Shown piece by piece: positions 47,862 to 56,710 of a stretch of DNA of 64,000 bases. The DNA is from DASUPK01 sp963804595 (lineage in GTDB: Bacteria > Actinomycetota > Thermoleophilia > Solirubrobacterales > 70-9): contig CAWDQZ010000017.1 of the NCBI GenBank assembly GCA_963804595.1, forward strand, positions 124,001-188,000. The letters are read 5' to 3'. Numbering within the stretch: position 1 is the stretch's first letter; each line of letters opens with the position of its first letter. A program made the translations under genes and the position numbers. The notes under the pieces are model-generated. The model searched no databases. It was not told where the DNA came from and worked only from the letters and a program-made list of their open reading frames with translations.

Positions 47862-49339
47862 TGGCGAGCTCGCGTACACCACCGCACATCGCCCGCCGCA
47901 CCAAGATCGTCGCGACCATCGGTCCTACGAGCCGGGACCCGGAGGTTCTGCGCCAGCTGTTCGAGGCGGGGGTCGACGTCTTCCGGCTCAACTTCGCGCA
48001 CGGCACGCCCGACGAACACGCAGAGACGGTGCGCCGGATCCGGGCGGCCAGCGAAGAGGCCGGCCGGGAGGTCGGGATCCTCGGCGATCTGCCGGGGCCG
48101 AAGCTTCGCCTGGGTGAGCTGGAGGGAGACGTCGCCGTCCTGCACTCCGGCTCGACCGTGCGGATGCGCGGCGAGCCAGCATCAACAGCGTCCACAAAAA
48201 CCGGCGCCCGACAGACCGGCAACGCTGAGCTCCTCACGGTGCAGTGGGAGGGCTTCGCCAAGGCGGTACACGAGGGCGACCCGGTTTTTCTGGCGGACGG
48301 CCGGGTTCGGATGCGGGTCGTCTCGGTCTCTGGCAACGAAGTCGTCTGCGAGGTCGAGGCCGGGGGCGCGGTGAGCTCACATCAGGGGGTGAACCTGCCC
48401 GGTGCGGATGCGGACCTGCCGGATACCCGTGTTTCGGATGAGCCCTGGATCGACTTCGCCTGCAAGAACGGGATCGACCTCCTCGCCGTGTCTTTCGTCC
48501 GAAGGCCCTCCGATCTCGAAAAGGTCGAGGCCCACGTGAAGGAGCGCGGCGCCGACATCCCGCTGATCGCGAAGATCGAGAAGCCGCAGGCCGCCGAGCG
48601 TGCGCCGGAGATCATCGAGGAGGCGGACAGCGGGATCATGGTCGCGCGCGGCGACCTCGGGGTCGAGCTGCCCATCGAGGAGGTTCCGGGGGCGCAGAAG
48701 CGGCTGATCGCGCTCGCGGGCCGAGCGTCGAAGCCGGTGATCACCGCGACGCAGATGCTGGCGACGATGGTCCGCGCCTCACGGCCGACCCGTGCCGAGG
48801 TCACCGACGTCGCGAACGCGATCTACGACGGTACGGACGCGGTGATGCTCTCCGAGGAGACCGCGATCGGCGACTACCCGGTCGAGGCCGTGCGGGTGAT
48901 GGATCGCATCGCGCGCGTGACCGAGCCGAACCTCCGGTACGGCGAGCTGGTCTTCACCCGCGTCGAGGAGCACGAGCACGACATCGCGGAGACGGTCGCC
49001 CAGGTGGCGGTCGCCGCCTGCTACCGCCTCGGGCTGAAGGCGATCGTCTGCCCGACCTCCTCGGGGCGGACCGCACGGTTGATCTCGGCGCACCGCCCGC
49101 GCGTCCCGGTGCTGGCGGTCTCGCAGCGGCTCGAGACGGTCCGGCGCATGAATCTCCTCTTCGGGATCAGCTCGACCCAGGCCGAGGACTGGACCAGCAT
49201 CCGCAAGTTGCTCGATGACTGCGCGACGCTCGCGCGCGAGCAGGGCATCGCGGAATCGGGCGACCTGGTGGCGATCACGGCCGGGCTGCCGGCGCAGGGG
49301 GTCGGGACGAATCTCTTCGAGATCCACCGCGTGCCGTAG
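47861..49339 (+). CDS. pyk: Pyruvate kinase
   Basis: 492 residues. RRTKIVATIGPTSRDPEVLRQLFEAGVDVFRLNFAHG is the start, IPLIAKIEKPQAAE the catalytic Lys region and GIMVARGDLGVELP with VITATQMLATM the metal and substrate site. The C-terminal domain (AETVAQVAVAACYRLGLKAIVCPTSSGRTARLISAHRP) is complete. It makes pyruvate and ATP in the last step of glycolysis. Coupled to the preceding P-type ATPase by a 1-base overlap. Confidence 0.96.
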   Translation: MASSRTPPHIARRTKIVATIGPTSRDPEVLRQLFEAGVDVFRLNFAHGTPDEHAETVRRIRAASEEAGREVGILGDLPGPKLRLGELEGDVAVLHSGSTVRMRGEPASTASTKTGARQTGNAELLTVQWEGFAKAVHEGDPVFLADGRVRMRVVSVSGNEVVCEVEAGGAVSSHQGVNLPGADADLPDTRVSDEPWIDFACKNGIDLLAVSFVRRPSDLEKVEAHVKERGADIPLIAKIEKPQAAERAPEIIEEADSGIMVARGDLGVELPIEEVPGAQKRLIALAGRASKPVITATQMLATMVRASRPTRAEVTDVANAIYDGTDAVMLSEETAIGDYPVEAVRVMDRIARVTEPNLRYGELVFTRVEEHEHDIAETVAQVAVAACYRLGLKAIVCPTSSGRTARLISAHRPRVPVLAVSQRLETVRRMNLLFGISSTQAEDWTSIRKLLDDCATLAREQGIAESGDLVAITAGLPAQGVGTNLFEIHRVP

Positions 49340-49412
49340 CGGCTGCCAGGCCGCACCACTTCACTAGACGGGTCGCGCTTACGCGCGCCCTCGCGTCAAG
49401 GCGCAGCCCTGA

Positions 49413-49462
49413 GCGGTTAGGTGGGGCGGCCGCTTGCAGCCGCGATCTGGTGGCGAAGCCGT
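49413..49462 (-). repeat. 3'-end hairpin repeat (family B), copy between pyk and the DUF421 gene
   Basis: Read on the minus strand it starts CACGGCTTCGCCACCAG and has a GCGGC/GCCGC stem. It matches the copy next to pilC over 50 bases. Unlike the other copies it does not lie next to a minus-strand stop codon; no gene on that strand ends here. Confidence 0.6.
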
Positions 49463-49500
49463 GAAAAGGAGCTCCGCCGCGAGCCCCGAACTCCGGGCGG

Positions 49501-50040
49501 ATGGCGCTCTCCCTCGGATCGCTCGGCGGCAGCCTCTTCGACCTCCATCTGGGGGTGGACGAGAAGATCTTCCGCTCCCTGCTCGTCTTCGCCTTCCTGG
49601 CGATCGCCCTGCGGCTCGGAGGAAAGCGAGAGCTGAGCCAGATCAATGTGCTCGATCTGGCGGTGTTGCTGCTCGCCTCGAATGCGCTTCAGAACGCGCT
49701 GATCGGCAACGACAACTCGGTCACCGGTGGAGTGATCGGCGCCGGGACACTGTTCGTGGCCAACTACCTCTTCGTCCGCCTCACGTTCCGGAGCATGCGG
49801 GCGCGCCGCATCCTGGAGGGAACGCCGAGTGTCCTGCTTCGGAACGGCGAGCCGGTCAAAAAGAACATGAACAGGGAGGCCATCAGCATGCCTGAGCTCG
49901 CCGACATCGCGCTCGAGCACGGCTTCGCGGATCTCCACGAGGTCGGACTGATCGTGATCGAGACCAGCGGCCAGTTCGTCTGTCTCAGCCCAGAGCAGGC
50001 GCGGAAGCTGCGGCCGGAGATGCTCGAGCAGCCCGGCTAG
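49501..50040 (+). CDS. DUF421 (YetF/YcaP-like) membrane protein
   Basis: 179 residues. Three membrane helices (IFRSLLVFAFLAIALRLGG, LDLAVLLLASNALQNAL, VTGGVIGAGTLFVANYLFV) precede the cytoplasmic domain with LEGTPSVLLRNGEPVKKNMNREAISMPELADIALEHGFADLHEVGLIVIETSGQFVCLSPE. This is the standard order of the family; function unknown. Confidence 0.9.
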   Translation: MALSLGSLGGSLFDLHLGVDEKIFRSLLVFAFLAIALRLGGKRELSQINVLDLAVLLLASNALQNALIGNDNSVTGGVIGAGTLFVANYLFVRLTFRSMRARRILEGTPSVLLRNGEPVKKNMNREAISMPELADIALEHGFADLHEVGLIVIETSGQFVCLSPEQARKLRPEMLEQPG

Positions 50041-50043
50041 TTC

Positions 50044-50511
50044 CTAGTCCCCCGGCGGGTAGTCGCCGGGTGCCGGCCGCTCGGCGCGCGGGTCGCGACC
50101 CGGCAGCACGAACTGGGTGACGATCAGGTTGGCGACGGGTTTGTCGCCCTTGCGGATGTTCGCCTCGATCACGGCGGTACTGCGGCCGACGTGCAACGGA
50201 CGGGCCTCACAGATCAGCTCGTCGCCGAGGACTCCGGCGGCGAAGACGTTGAGCTTCAGCTCGATCGTCGTGAAGTCGTGATTCGGCGGCAGGTTCCGGA
50301 AGGTGGCCCAGGCCGCGACCGAGTCGCCGAAGGCGGTCCAGACGCCGCCGTGGACGAACCCGCCGGGGTGGAGATGCCGCTTGTCGACGACCATGCGACC
50401 CGTCGCGATCTCGTCGGCGATATCCACCGGCTCGATCGCCATGTCGCCGGGAAACGTGCCCGGCAGCCACTCCCTGATGTTGTCCGCGGTGATCTCGGGA
50501 TTCGTGGCCAT
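50044..50511 (-). CDS. PaaI-family (hotdog) thioesterase
   Basis: 155 residues. HPGGFVHGGVWTAFGDSVAAWATF is the hotdog helix with the HGG motif of PaaI-type acyl-CoA thioesterases, followed by TTIELKLNVFAAGVLGDELICEARPLHVGRSTAVIEANI. Its start lies 3 bases after the stop of the enoyl-CoA hydratase gene, so the two form an operon of acyl-CoA metabolism. Confidence 0.9.
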   Translation of the reverse strand: MATNPEITADNIREWLPGTFPGDMAIEPVDIADEIATGRMVVDKRHLHPGGFVHGGVWTAFGDSVAAWATFRNLPPNHDFTTIELKLNVFAAGVLGDELICEARPLHVGRSTAVIEANIRKGDKPVANLIVTQFVLPGRDPRAERPAPGDYPPGD

Positions 50512-50514
50512 CGG

Positions 50515-51429
50515 CTACCTGGGGAAGTCCCCACCCTCTTCATTCGTGGGATTTCGGTGCGGTAGCCCGAAATCCCCGAATGGATAATCCCGCTCTCTCA
50601 CCGCCTCCTTGAACCCGACCTCCGCGGCGCGCTGCTGCCAGGCGAAGCCCTCGGCCGTATGGCGGGCGATGCCGTCGAAGAAGACGCCGAGCTCCTGGGT
50701 GGCCTGCAGGCCCTGCGAGTAGAGGGCCTGGTTGACGAGCAGCTTGTGCATGACGAGCTGGTTGACCGGGACCTTCGCGATCCGGTCGAGCAGGGCCTCG
50801 AAGCGGCCGTCGAGCTCACCGGCCGGGGCGGCCTCCACCGCCAGGCCCCACTCCACCGCCGTGGTGCCGTCGATGGAATCGCCGGTCAGGAGGAGGCGCT
50901 TGGCGCGCGCGGGGCCGACCCGGAACGCCCAGAGCGCGCTGGTCGGCACTCCCCAGACGCGGGCGGGCGGATAGCCGATCTTGGCCGCGTCCTCGGCGAC
51001 GATCAAATCCGAGCAGAGCGCCATGTCGGTGCCGCCCGCGACGCAGTAGCCGTGGACCTTGGTGACGGTCGGCTTGTCGGAGTGGAAGAGACTCATGAAG
51101 CCGCGGAGGTTGCGGCTCATCATCTGGTAGTCGAGAACCGGGTCCCACGTTCCGCTCGGGTCGTGGTTGCGCGCCTGGACCATCGGGTCGAGCGGTGATC
51201 CCTCCGGCGCCTCCGGCTGTGCGATGCCCTCCATGTTCCCCTCGGCCGAGCCGACCAGGTCGTACCCGCCGCAGAACCCGGAGCCGTTGCCGGCCAGCGC
51301 GATGACGTGCACCTCGGGATCGAGGTTGGCGCGCTCGACGCAGCTCGACAGCTCGCGCGGCATCTCGAGCGTGATCCCGTTGCCGCGCTCGGGGCGGTTC
51401 AGCGTGATCCGGGCTATGCGCCCGGTCAC
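50515..51429 (-). CDS. Enoyl-CoA hydratase/isomerase family protein
   Basis: 304 residues from the GTG at 51429. Crotonase motifs: IARITLNRPERGNGITLEM, VIALAGNGSGFCGGYDL (oxyanion hole) and KVHGYCVAGGTDMALCSDLIVAEDAAKIGYP. The frame remains open for about 16 codons upstream and reads ETLTYEV, the usual family start, but the only candidate start there is a CTG at 51450. The true start may be that CTG. The long loop AEGNMEGIAQPEAPEGSPLDPMVQ is unusual for the family. Confidence 0.9.
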   Translation of the reverse strand: MTGRIARITLNRPERGNGITLEMPRELSSCVERANLDPEVHVIALAGNGSGFCGGYDLVGSAEGNMEGIAQPEAPEGSPLDPMVQARNHDPSGTWDPVLDYQMMSRNLRGFMSLFHSDKPTVTKVHGYCVAGGTDMALCSDLIVAEDAAKIGYPPARVWGVPTSALWAFRVGPARAKRLLLTGDSIDGTTAVEWGLAVEAAPAGELDGRFEALLDRIAKVPVNQLVMHKLLVNQALYSQGLQATQELGVFFDGIARHTAEGFAWQQRAAEVGFKEAVRERDYPFGDFGLPHRNPTNEEGGDFPR

Positions 51430-51509
51430 CTCATAGGTGAGCGTCTCCAGCGTCTCGATGCGCTGGATTCAATCAGCGCCGATGAGTCGGCCCCTGATTC
51501 GGGGTCGTA

Positions 51510-52538
51510 ATGGCGAAGATGTCCACCACGGTGGCGAAGTCCAAGCACACGACGATCGAGGTGGCGGGGCGCGAGGTGAAGCTCTCGAACCCGGACAAGG
51601 TCTTCTTTCCCAAGCCCAGGTTCACCAAGTTGGACCTGGCCGAGTACTACATCGCCGTCGAGGAGGCGGCCGTCAACCAGCTGCGCGAGCGGCCCGGGAC
51701 GATGAAGCGGTTCGTGGACGGGGTGGCCGGAGAGTTCTTCTTCCAGAAACGAGTGCCGAAGGGGGCGCCCGACTGGCTGCAGACGGCGACCTTCATCTTC
51801 CCCAGCGGCCGCGACGCGACCGAGCTCGTCGCCGACGACGGGGCTCACCTCGTCTGGGCGGTGAACCTGGGCGTCGTCGACTTCAACCCGCATCCGGTCC
51901 GGCGCGACGACCTGGACCACCCCGACGAGCTGCGCGTGGACCTCGACCCGACGCCGGGGGTGCGGTGGAACACGGTCCGCAAGGTCGCGATGTGCGTCAA
52001 AGACGTGCTCGACGAGCACGGGCTGGTCGGCTATCCGAAGACGTCTGGGTCCCGCGGCATCCACGTCAACGTGCGGATCGAACGGCGCTGGGAGTACATC
52101 GAGGTCCGCCGCGCCGCGCTGGCCCTCGCCCGCGAGGTCGAGCGGCGTCTGCCGCGGAACGCCACCAGCAAGTGGTGGAAGGAAGAGCGCCACGGCGTCT
52201 TCGTCGACTACAACCAGAACGCACGGGACCGCACGATCGCCTCGGGCTACTCGGTGCGCCCGGTCCCGGACGCCCGAGTCTGCTGTCCGGTCGAGTGGAG
52301 CGAGGTGCCGGACGTGGAGCCGGCCGATCTGAGGCTGGACACGGTTCCCGATCGGGTCAGGAAGAAGGGCGACCCTGCGGCGGAAATCGACGATCACGCC
52401 GGCTCTCTCGACCAGCTTCTCGACCTCGCTCGGCGCGACGAGGAGGGCGGCCTCGGCGATGCCCCCTGGCCGCCCCACTTCGCGAAGCAGAGGGGCGAGC
52501 CGAAGCGCGTCCAGCCTTCCCGCGCCCGCAAGAGCTGA
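51510..52538 (+). CDS. LigD-type NHEJ polymerase/primase domain protein
   Basis: 342 residues. The archaeo-eukaryotic-primase-like polymerase of LigD is clear: KLSNPDKVFFPKPRFTKLDLAEYY, VDFNPHPVRRDDLDHPDELRVDLDP (the catalytic DLD motif), YPKTSGSRGIHVNVRI and VFVDYNQNARDRTIASGYSVRP. It stands alone, without ligase or nuclease domain; a ligase is encoded nearby. No Ku gene is in the window. The last 20 residues include a stretch whose DNA (CGAAGCAGAGGGGC) resembles the core of the family A repeat. Confidence 0.92.
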   Translation: MAKMSTTVAKSKHTTIEVAGREVKLSNPDKVFFPKPRFTKLDLAEYYIAVEEAAVNQLRERPGTMKRFVDGVAGEFFFQKRVPKGAPDWLQTATFIFPSGRDATELVADDGAHLVWAVNLGVVDFNPHPVRRDDLDHPDELRVDLDPTPGVRWNTVRKVAMCVKDVLDEHGLVGYPKTSGSRGIHVNVRIERRWEYIEVRRAALALAREVERRLPRNATSKWWKEERHGVFVDYNQNARDRTIASGYSVRPVPDARVCCPVEWSEVPDVEPADLRLDTVPDRVRKKGDPAAEIDDHAGSLDQLLDLARRDEEGGLGDAPWPPHFAKQRGEPKRVQPSRARKS

Positions 52539-52581
52539 CGGACCGGCGCCGGACCGATCAAGCCGGGCACTCGGCGGGCCG

Positions 52582-53301
52582 ATGAGTCCCCGCATGGACG
52601 CGAACCAGTACGTGGTCGTCCACGGCATGCGCCAGACGCGTTCGATCCTCGAGCGCTGGGGAGACGACCCGTGGCCGGTCGTTCGCACGTGGCTCCTTGG
52701 CGCGGTCCTGATCGCGCTGGCGCTCCTCGCCGGCGTCGCGCTCACGGCGTCGGTGGCGAAGCCTGACTACGGCTTCCACTACGGGCCCACGGCTCCGGGG
52801 GGACCTGAGCCGCTCGACGTCCTCGAGGTCCTGGGCCGGAACTCGCTGGTGCTGGCGCTGCACGCCTTCGCCTGCGTGGCGGGATTCATCGCCGGCGCCA
52901 CCCTGCCGCTGACGGCGCAGACGAAGACCGGTTTCAAGCGGCTGGTCCACGAAAAGGCCCGCCCGATCGCCTTTGGCTGGGTGATCGGGGTGACCTGTTT
53001 CTCGCTCCTGACCCAGACGCTGGGTCTTGGTTTGGTCGGCGCGACGATCGCCTGGGACGAACACATCTCCGCTCCGCTGCTCGTGCTCACGGCCCTCCCC
53101 CACGCCCTGCTCGAGCTGACCGCGGTCTTCCTCCCACTCGCCGCCTGGACGATCGCGAGTCGCAAGGGCGAGTGGGATCAGCTGCTGGCGGCGACCTTCG
53201 TCACTGTGGCGATGGCCGTCCCGATGCTGATCGTGGCCGCCACCTGGGAGGTCTACATCTGGCCCGACCTCCTGCGATCCGTCTCCCCGTGGCCCGTCTG
53301 A
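52582..53301 (+). CDS. SpoIIM-like (stage II sporulation protein M family) membrane protein
   Basis: 239 residues from the ATG at 52582. Helices VVRTWLLGAVLIALALLAGVALTA, LVLALHAFACVAGFIAGATLP, FGWVIGVTCFSLLTQTLGLGLVGA and others are present; the family motif is LTALPHALLELTAVFLPLAAW. In non-spore-formers its function is unknown. It sits between the two NHEJ-type genes and may be co-transcribed with the polymerase. Confidence 0.75.
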   Translation: MSPRMDANQYVVVHGMRQTRSILERWGDDPWPVVRTWLLGAVLIALALLAGVALTASVAKPDYGFHYGPTAPGGPEPLDVLEVLGRNSLVLALHAFACVAGFIAGATLPLTAQTKTGFKRLVHEKARPIAFGWVIGVTCFSLLTQTLGLGLVGATIAWDEHISAPLLVLTALPHALLELTAVFLPLAAWTIASRKGEWDQLLAATFVTVAMAVPMLIVAATWEVYIWPDLLRSVSPWPV

Positions 53302-53347
53302 GGGTCCGGCCTACGGGTCGACCAGGTTCCAGGTCACGTTTTCGCCG

Positions 53348-54316
53348 CTAGACCAGCTGGTCGATCTTGCAGTCCTTGGGCGGCTTGTCGTCCCGCCAGC
53401 GGACGATCTTCGAGCCGTGGCGAATCCTGCCGCCGGAGGTGTGGTCGTAGGTCACCTCGACCACGAGCTCCGGCCGCAGCGAGAACCACTCGAGCTCCCG
53501 ATCGGCATCCCAGCGGCTGGGGTCACCCGAGCCCTTCTCGCCGGTCTCATAGGGCTTCAGCGTCTTGACCAGCTCCTTCTTCTCCTTGGCCTTCAGGCCC
53601 GAGGTATGCCCGATCGGCCGCAGCTTCCCCTTCTCGTAGAGACCGAGGATCAGTGAGCCCACCGTCCCCGCGTGCTTGCCGGGCCGCCAGCCCATCACCA
53701 CGCAGTCGATGGTGCGCACCCGCTTCACCTTGACCATGCCCTTGCGCTGGCCGGGCTTGTAGGTGGCGTCGAGCTCCTTGGCGATCACGCCCTCCCCACT
53801 GAGCAGCAGCGGCTCCGCGCTCTTCGCCGTCTTGTAAAGCGGCGTGACCTCGACCGACCGCGAGGCGCTCTTCTTCCGCCCCGGCGCCTCGGCGATCAGC
53901 TTCTCGAGGGCCGAGCGACGTTCCGCGAAGGGCTTGCTCATCAGCTTGGTGCGATCGACCGCGAGCAGGTCGAACGCCCGGAAGAGAGCCGGCGTCTGCT
54001 CGGCCAGCATCCGGACCCGCGACTCCGCCGGGTGGAGCCGGTTCTGGAGGGCGTCGAACTCCTCGTGGCCGTCCTCGTCGAGGATGACCAGTTCGCCGTC
54101 CAGCACGTAGCGACCCTCGGGAAAGTTCACCTCCGGGAAGTAGCGCCGAAGGGGCTTGCCCCCGCGGGACTGCATGAAGACGTCCTCGCCATCGACGAAG
54201 ACGATCGAGCGGAAGCCGTCGTACTTCGGCTCATAGACCCAGTCCTCTCCCTCCGGGAGGACCTTGCGCGAGAGTGCAAGCTGCGGCTTGATCGGAGGCT
54301 TGAGTGGAAGCGCCAC
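53348..54316 (-). CDS. ATP-dependent DNA ligase (LigC/LigD ligase domain type)
   Basis: 322 residues from the GTG at 54316. The adenylated lysine lies in YEPKYDGFRSIVFVDG, followed by SRGGKPLRRYFPEV, VLDGELVILD, FRAFDLLAVDRTKLM, GEGVIAKELDATYKPGQRKGMVKVKRVRTIDCVVMGWRPG and the OB-fold end RPELVVEVTYDHTSGGRIRHGSKIVRWRDDK. It seals nicks and probably works with the separate polymerase in NHEJ-like repair. The gene is divergent from the LhgO gene, 35 bases apart. Confidence 0.93.
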   Translation of the reverse strand: MALPLKPPIKPQLALSRKVLPEGEDWVYEPKYDGFRSIVFVDGEDVFMQSRGGKPLRRYFPEVNFPEGRYVLDGELVILDEDGHEEFDALQNRLHPAESRVRMLAEQTPALFRAFDLLAVDRTKLMSKPFAERRSALEKLIAEAPGRKKSASRSVEVTPLYKTAKSAEPLLLSGEGVIAKELDATYKPGQRKGMVKVKRVRTIDCVVMGWRPGKHAGTVGSLILGLYEKGKLRPIGHTSGLKAKEKKELVKTLKPYETGEKGSGDPSRWDADRELEWFSLRPELVVEVTYDHTSGGRIRHGSKIVRWRDDKPPKDCKIDQLV

Positions 54317-54324
54317 AGATCGCG

Positions 54325-54345
54325 ATCCTAGTGCGGCCGTAGAGT
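54325..54345. promoter_or_regulatory. Back-to-back -10 boxes of the ligase and lhgO genes
   Basis: Minus strand: TAGGAT (54330-54325), 8 bases before the ligase GTG. Plus strand: TAGAGT (54340-54345), 6 bases before the lhgO ATG. Both fit leaderless starts, and only 9 bases separate the two boxes, so the -35 regions overlap the opposite transcription unit. Confidence 0.5.
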
Positions 54346-54351
54346 CAGCCC

Positions 54352-55560
54352 ATGACAGACCCACCGTCGAGATCCGACTTCGTCGTGATCGGCGCGGGCA
54401 TTCTCGGCCTGGCCGTGGCCCGCGAGCTGCTCGCCCGCCATCCGGACGCGAGTCTCTGCGTGCTGGAGCGCGAGGACCGGCTCGCCGCGCACCAGACCTC
54501 CCACTCGAGCGGCGTGATCCATGCGGGCATCTACTACACGCCCGGATCACTGAAGGCACGGCTCTGCGTCGAGGGCGCGGGCCTGCTCTACGCCTACTGC
54601 GAGGACCGAGGTATCGAGGCGTGGCGCAGCGGCAAGCTGATCGTCGCCACCGACGGGTCCGAGTTGCCGCGGCTCGATGAGCTCGAGCGCCGAGGTCACG
54701 CCAATCAGGTCCCGGACCTGCGGCGTGTCGGCTCCGATGAGATCGGCGAGATCGAGCCGCACGCCCGCGGCGTCAGCGCCCTGCATTCGCCGGCGACGGG
54801 CGTGGTCGACTTCGGGCGGGTCGCTGAGGCGTTCGCCACGGATCTCGAGGGGGCTGGAGGCGTGATCGTGACCGGCTGCGAGGTCCGAGGTCTCTCCCCC
54901 GGCTCCGCGAGCGTCGCGGTCGAGCACCGCGGCGGGACCGTCGAGGCGGGCCTGGTGGTCAGCTGCGCGGGAGCGTGGAGCGACCGGCTAGCCGTGGCAG
55001 CCGGCGCGCCCCCCGAGCCGCGGATCGTGCCCTTCCGCGGCGCATACCTGCGGCTGCGTCCGGAACGCCGCGAGCTGGTGCGGGCCAGCATCTACCCCGT
55101 GCCCGATCCGGATCTGCCGTTTCTCGGCGGGCATTTGACGCGAACGTTCGACGGCGAGGTGCTGCTCGGGCCCTCCGCGCTGATGGTTGGAGCTCGCGAC
55201 GCCTATCGGCTCGGCCGGGTTCGCTGGCGCGACCTCACCTCGAATGTCGCCTGGCCTGGGACCTGGCGGGTGGCCGGTCGTTTCTGGCGGACGGGACTCA
55301 CCGAGCTGCGGCACGCGGCGAGCAGGCGGGCGTTCGTGACCGACCTCCGTCGCTTCGTGCCGGAGCTCGAGGTGGCCGACGTGCTCCCCGGCCCGTCGGG
55401 CATCCGCGCGCAGGCGGTCGACCGCGACGGGCGGCTGGTCGACGACTTCGTGGTCCATCGGACCGAGCGGGCCCTGCACGTCCGCAACGCGCCCTCGCCC
55501 GCCGCCACCTCCTCCCTGGCCCTGGCGAAACTGATCGCCGACCAGGCCGAGGAGCGCTAG
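54352..55560 (+). CDS. lhgO: L-2-hydroxyglutarate oxidase
   Basis: 402 residues. The FAD site is DFVVIGAGILGLAVARELL, the family motif AHQTSHSSGVIHAGIYYTPGSLKARLCVEGAGLLYAYCE. Later PFRGAYLRLRPERRELVRASIYPVPDPDLPFLGGHLTRTFDGEVLLGPSAL is typical of LhgO. It oxidises L-2-hydroxyglutarate to 2-oxoglutarate, passing electrons to the membrane quinone pool. Its stop codon overlaps that of the convergent small gene. Confidence 0.93.
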   Translation: MTDPPSRSDFVVIGAGILGLAVARELLARHPDASLCVLEREDRLAAHQTSHSSGVIHAGIYYTPGSLKARLCVEGAGLLYAYCEDRGIEAWRSGKLIVATDGSELPRLDELERRGHANQVPDLRRVGSDEIGEIEPHARGVSALHSPATGVVDFGRVAEAFATDLEGAGGVIVTGCEVRGLSPGSASVAVEHRGGTVEAGLVVSCAGAWSDRLAVAAGAPPEPRIVPFRGAYLRLRPERRELVRASIYPVPDPDLPFLGGHLTRTFDGEVLLGPSALMVGARDAYRLGRVRWRDLTSNVAWPGTWRVAGRFWRTGLTELRHAASRRAFVTDLRRFVPELEVADVLPGPSGIRAQAVDRDGRLVDDFVVHRTERALHVRNAPSPAATSSLALAKLIADQAEER

Positions 55561-55835
55561 CAGCCGCCGACGAGCAGGAAGATCGCGATGATCAGGACGA
55601 TCACCACGCCGATTGCGACGAGCCTGCGGCGCAGGTAGACGTCGCCGCCTCCGTAGTGGCGCTGCCTGATATCACGGGTCGCGCTGTCGCGCGCCCTCGC
55701 ATCTTCCGCGCCGCGGGGACCCGCCTCCTCGAGCAGGTCCTCGTCCCCGGTCGCGGGCGGCTCGCCGCGCCTGGTCCGCGACCGCGCTTCGGCGGCGGCC
55801 CGGCGCTCCTCCGGTGTTCTCCCTCCAGATTCCAT
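55557..55835 (-). CDS. Small C-terminal-anchored membrane protein, unknown function
   Basis: 92 residues: a charged, Ala/Arg/Glu-rich cytoplasmic part (TPEERRAAAEARSRTRRG) and a C-terminal helix (RRLVAIGVVIVLIIAIFLLVGGC). The tail-anchor layout is of interest because a Get3-like pair is encoded in the window, but any link is speculative. Overlaps the end of lhgO by 4 bases. Confidence 0.7.
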   Translation of the reverse strand: MESGGRTPEERRAAAEARSRTRRGEPPATGDEDLLEEAGPRGAEDARARDSATRDIRQRHYGGGDVYLRRRLVAIGVVIVLIIAIFLLVGGC

Positions 55836-55881
55836 GCGCGCAGCCTAAGCGCATTTCCCCGCCGCGCGTGAGGAACCGCCT

Positions 55882-56691
55882 TCACCCCGCCAGATCGTTG
55901 AGCGTGAGGAACAGGTCCTGGATCGGCCGAAAGGAGCCGGTCGGAGGCGAGATCTCCTGAGCCTTTCCGACGTCGCTGAGCACCACATCCGCCTGGAGAT
56001 GGATCGCGTCGGCCCCGGCGACCCTGGCGCTGTCCGCCGGCGAGAGGCTGAAAGTGGCTCGGAGCTCGAGCTCGTGGAGGACCCGGTCGTCGAAGCCCAC
56101 ACAGGCGACCGCCCTGCCGGACACGCTGGGGGCTTCGACTCCCAGCGCCTCGGCGAGCGGGGCCAGGTCATGGGCCACCGCGTCTCCTCGGAGCGGTGCG
56201 GCGATTCGCTCGCAGTCGACCCCTCCCGCGTTGTCCTGGCCGGTGACGCGCGCCGTCCCGAGCCAGCTGCGCACGTCGAGGCGCAGCCCTCCGGCCTCCG
56301 CCAGCCTGGCGTTCGCGTCGGCGACGGCCGGCGCGCCGACCTCGTACTGGTTGCCGTAGACCGTCAGGTAGACGTTGTCGCCGGTCGAGACCAGTCGCCC
56401 GGGGACCGGGAAGCCGAGCGCGCTCGCCGAGAGGCGCCAGTCGAAACTGGGGATGCTGGTCCCGCCGCCGCTCCGGTAGGGCCCCTCGAGGTGCAGGGTG
56501 ATTGGTCCGGACAGCCGCGGCACGCCGTCGACGCGAAGCCGCGCCTCGATCTCGGCGTCGGCGCTGCCAATCGGGTGCGCCGCCGCAGCGTCCAGCATCG
56601 CCTCCGGCGGGACGGTCTCGTGCTGGGAGCCACCTCCGCAGCCCGCGAGTACGGCCGCGATGACCGCTGCGATGGCGGGTGATCGGCGCAT
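55882..56691 (-). CDS. Lipoprotein of LppX/LprG-like outline
   Basis: 269 residues. The signal peptide ends in LAGC (Cys18), so it is a surface lipoprotein. EAMLDAAAAHPIGSADAEIEARLRVDGVPRLSGPITLHLEGPYRSGG, DWRLSASALGFPVPGRLVSTGDNVYLTVYGNQYEV and LRATFSLSPADSARVAGADAIHLQADVVLSDVGKAQEISPP form repeated beta strands as in LppX/LprAFG lipid-binding lipoproteins. The assignment rests on layout, not on a clear motif. Confidence 0.72.
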   Translation of the reverse strand: MRRSPAIAAVIAAVLAGCGGGSQHETVPPEAMLDAAAAHPIGSADAEIEARLRVDGVPRLSGPITLHLEGPYRSGGGTSIPSFDWRLSASALGFPVPGRLVSTGDNVYLTVYGNQYEVGAPAVADANARLAEAGGLRLDVRSWLGTARVTGQDNAGGVDCERIAAPLRGDAVAHDLAPLAEALGVEAPSVSGRAVACVGFDDRVLHELELRATFSLSPADSARVAGADAIHLQADVVLSDVGKAQEISPPTGSFRPIQDLFLTLNDLAG

Positions 56692-56698
56692 GCCTGGG

Positions 56699-56704
56699 TA
56701 GTCT
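56699..56704 (+). promoter_or_regulatory. -10 box for the acyl-CoA dehydrogenase gene, leaderless type
   Basis: TAGTCT, then 6 bases, then the GTG at 56711. Confidence 0.4.
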
Positions 56705-56710
56705 CACAAC

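Noticed and set aside
55557..55835. Tail-anchored protein as a client of the ArsA/Get3-like pair
   Set aside because: Only the membrane layout supports it; the genes are 50 kb apart and bacterial Get3-like proteins are not shown here to insert tail anchors.
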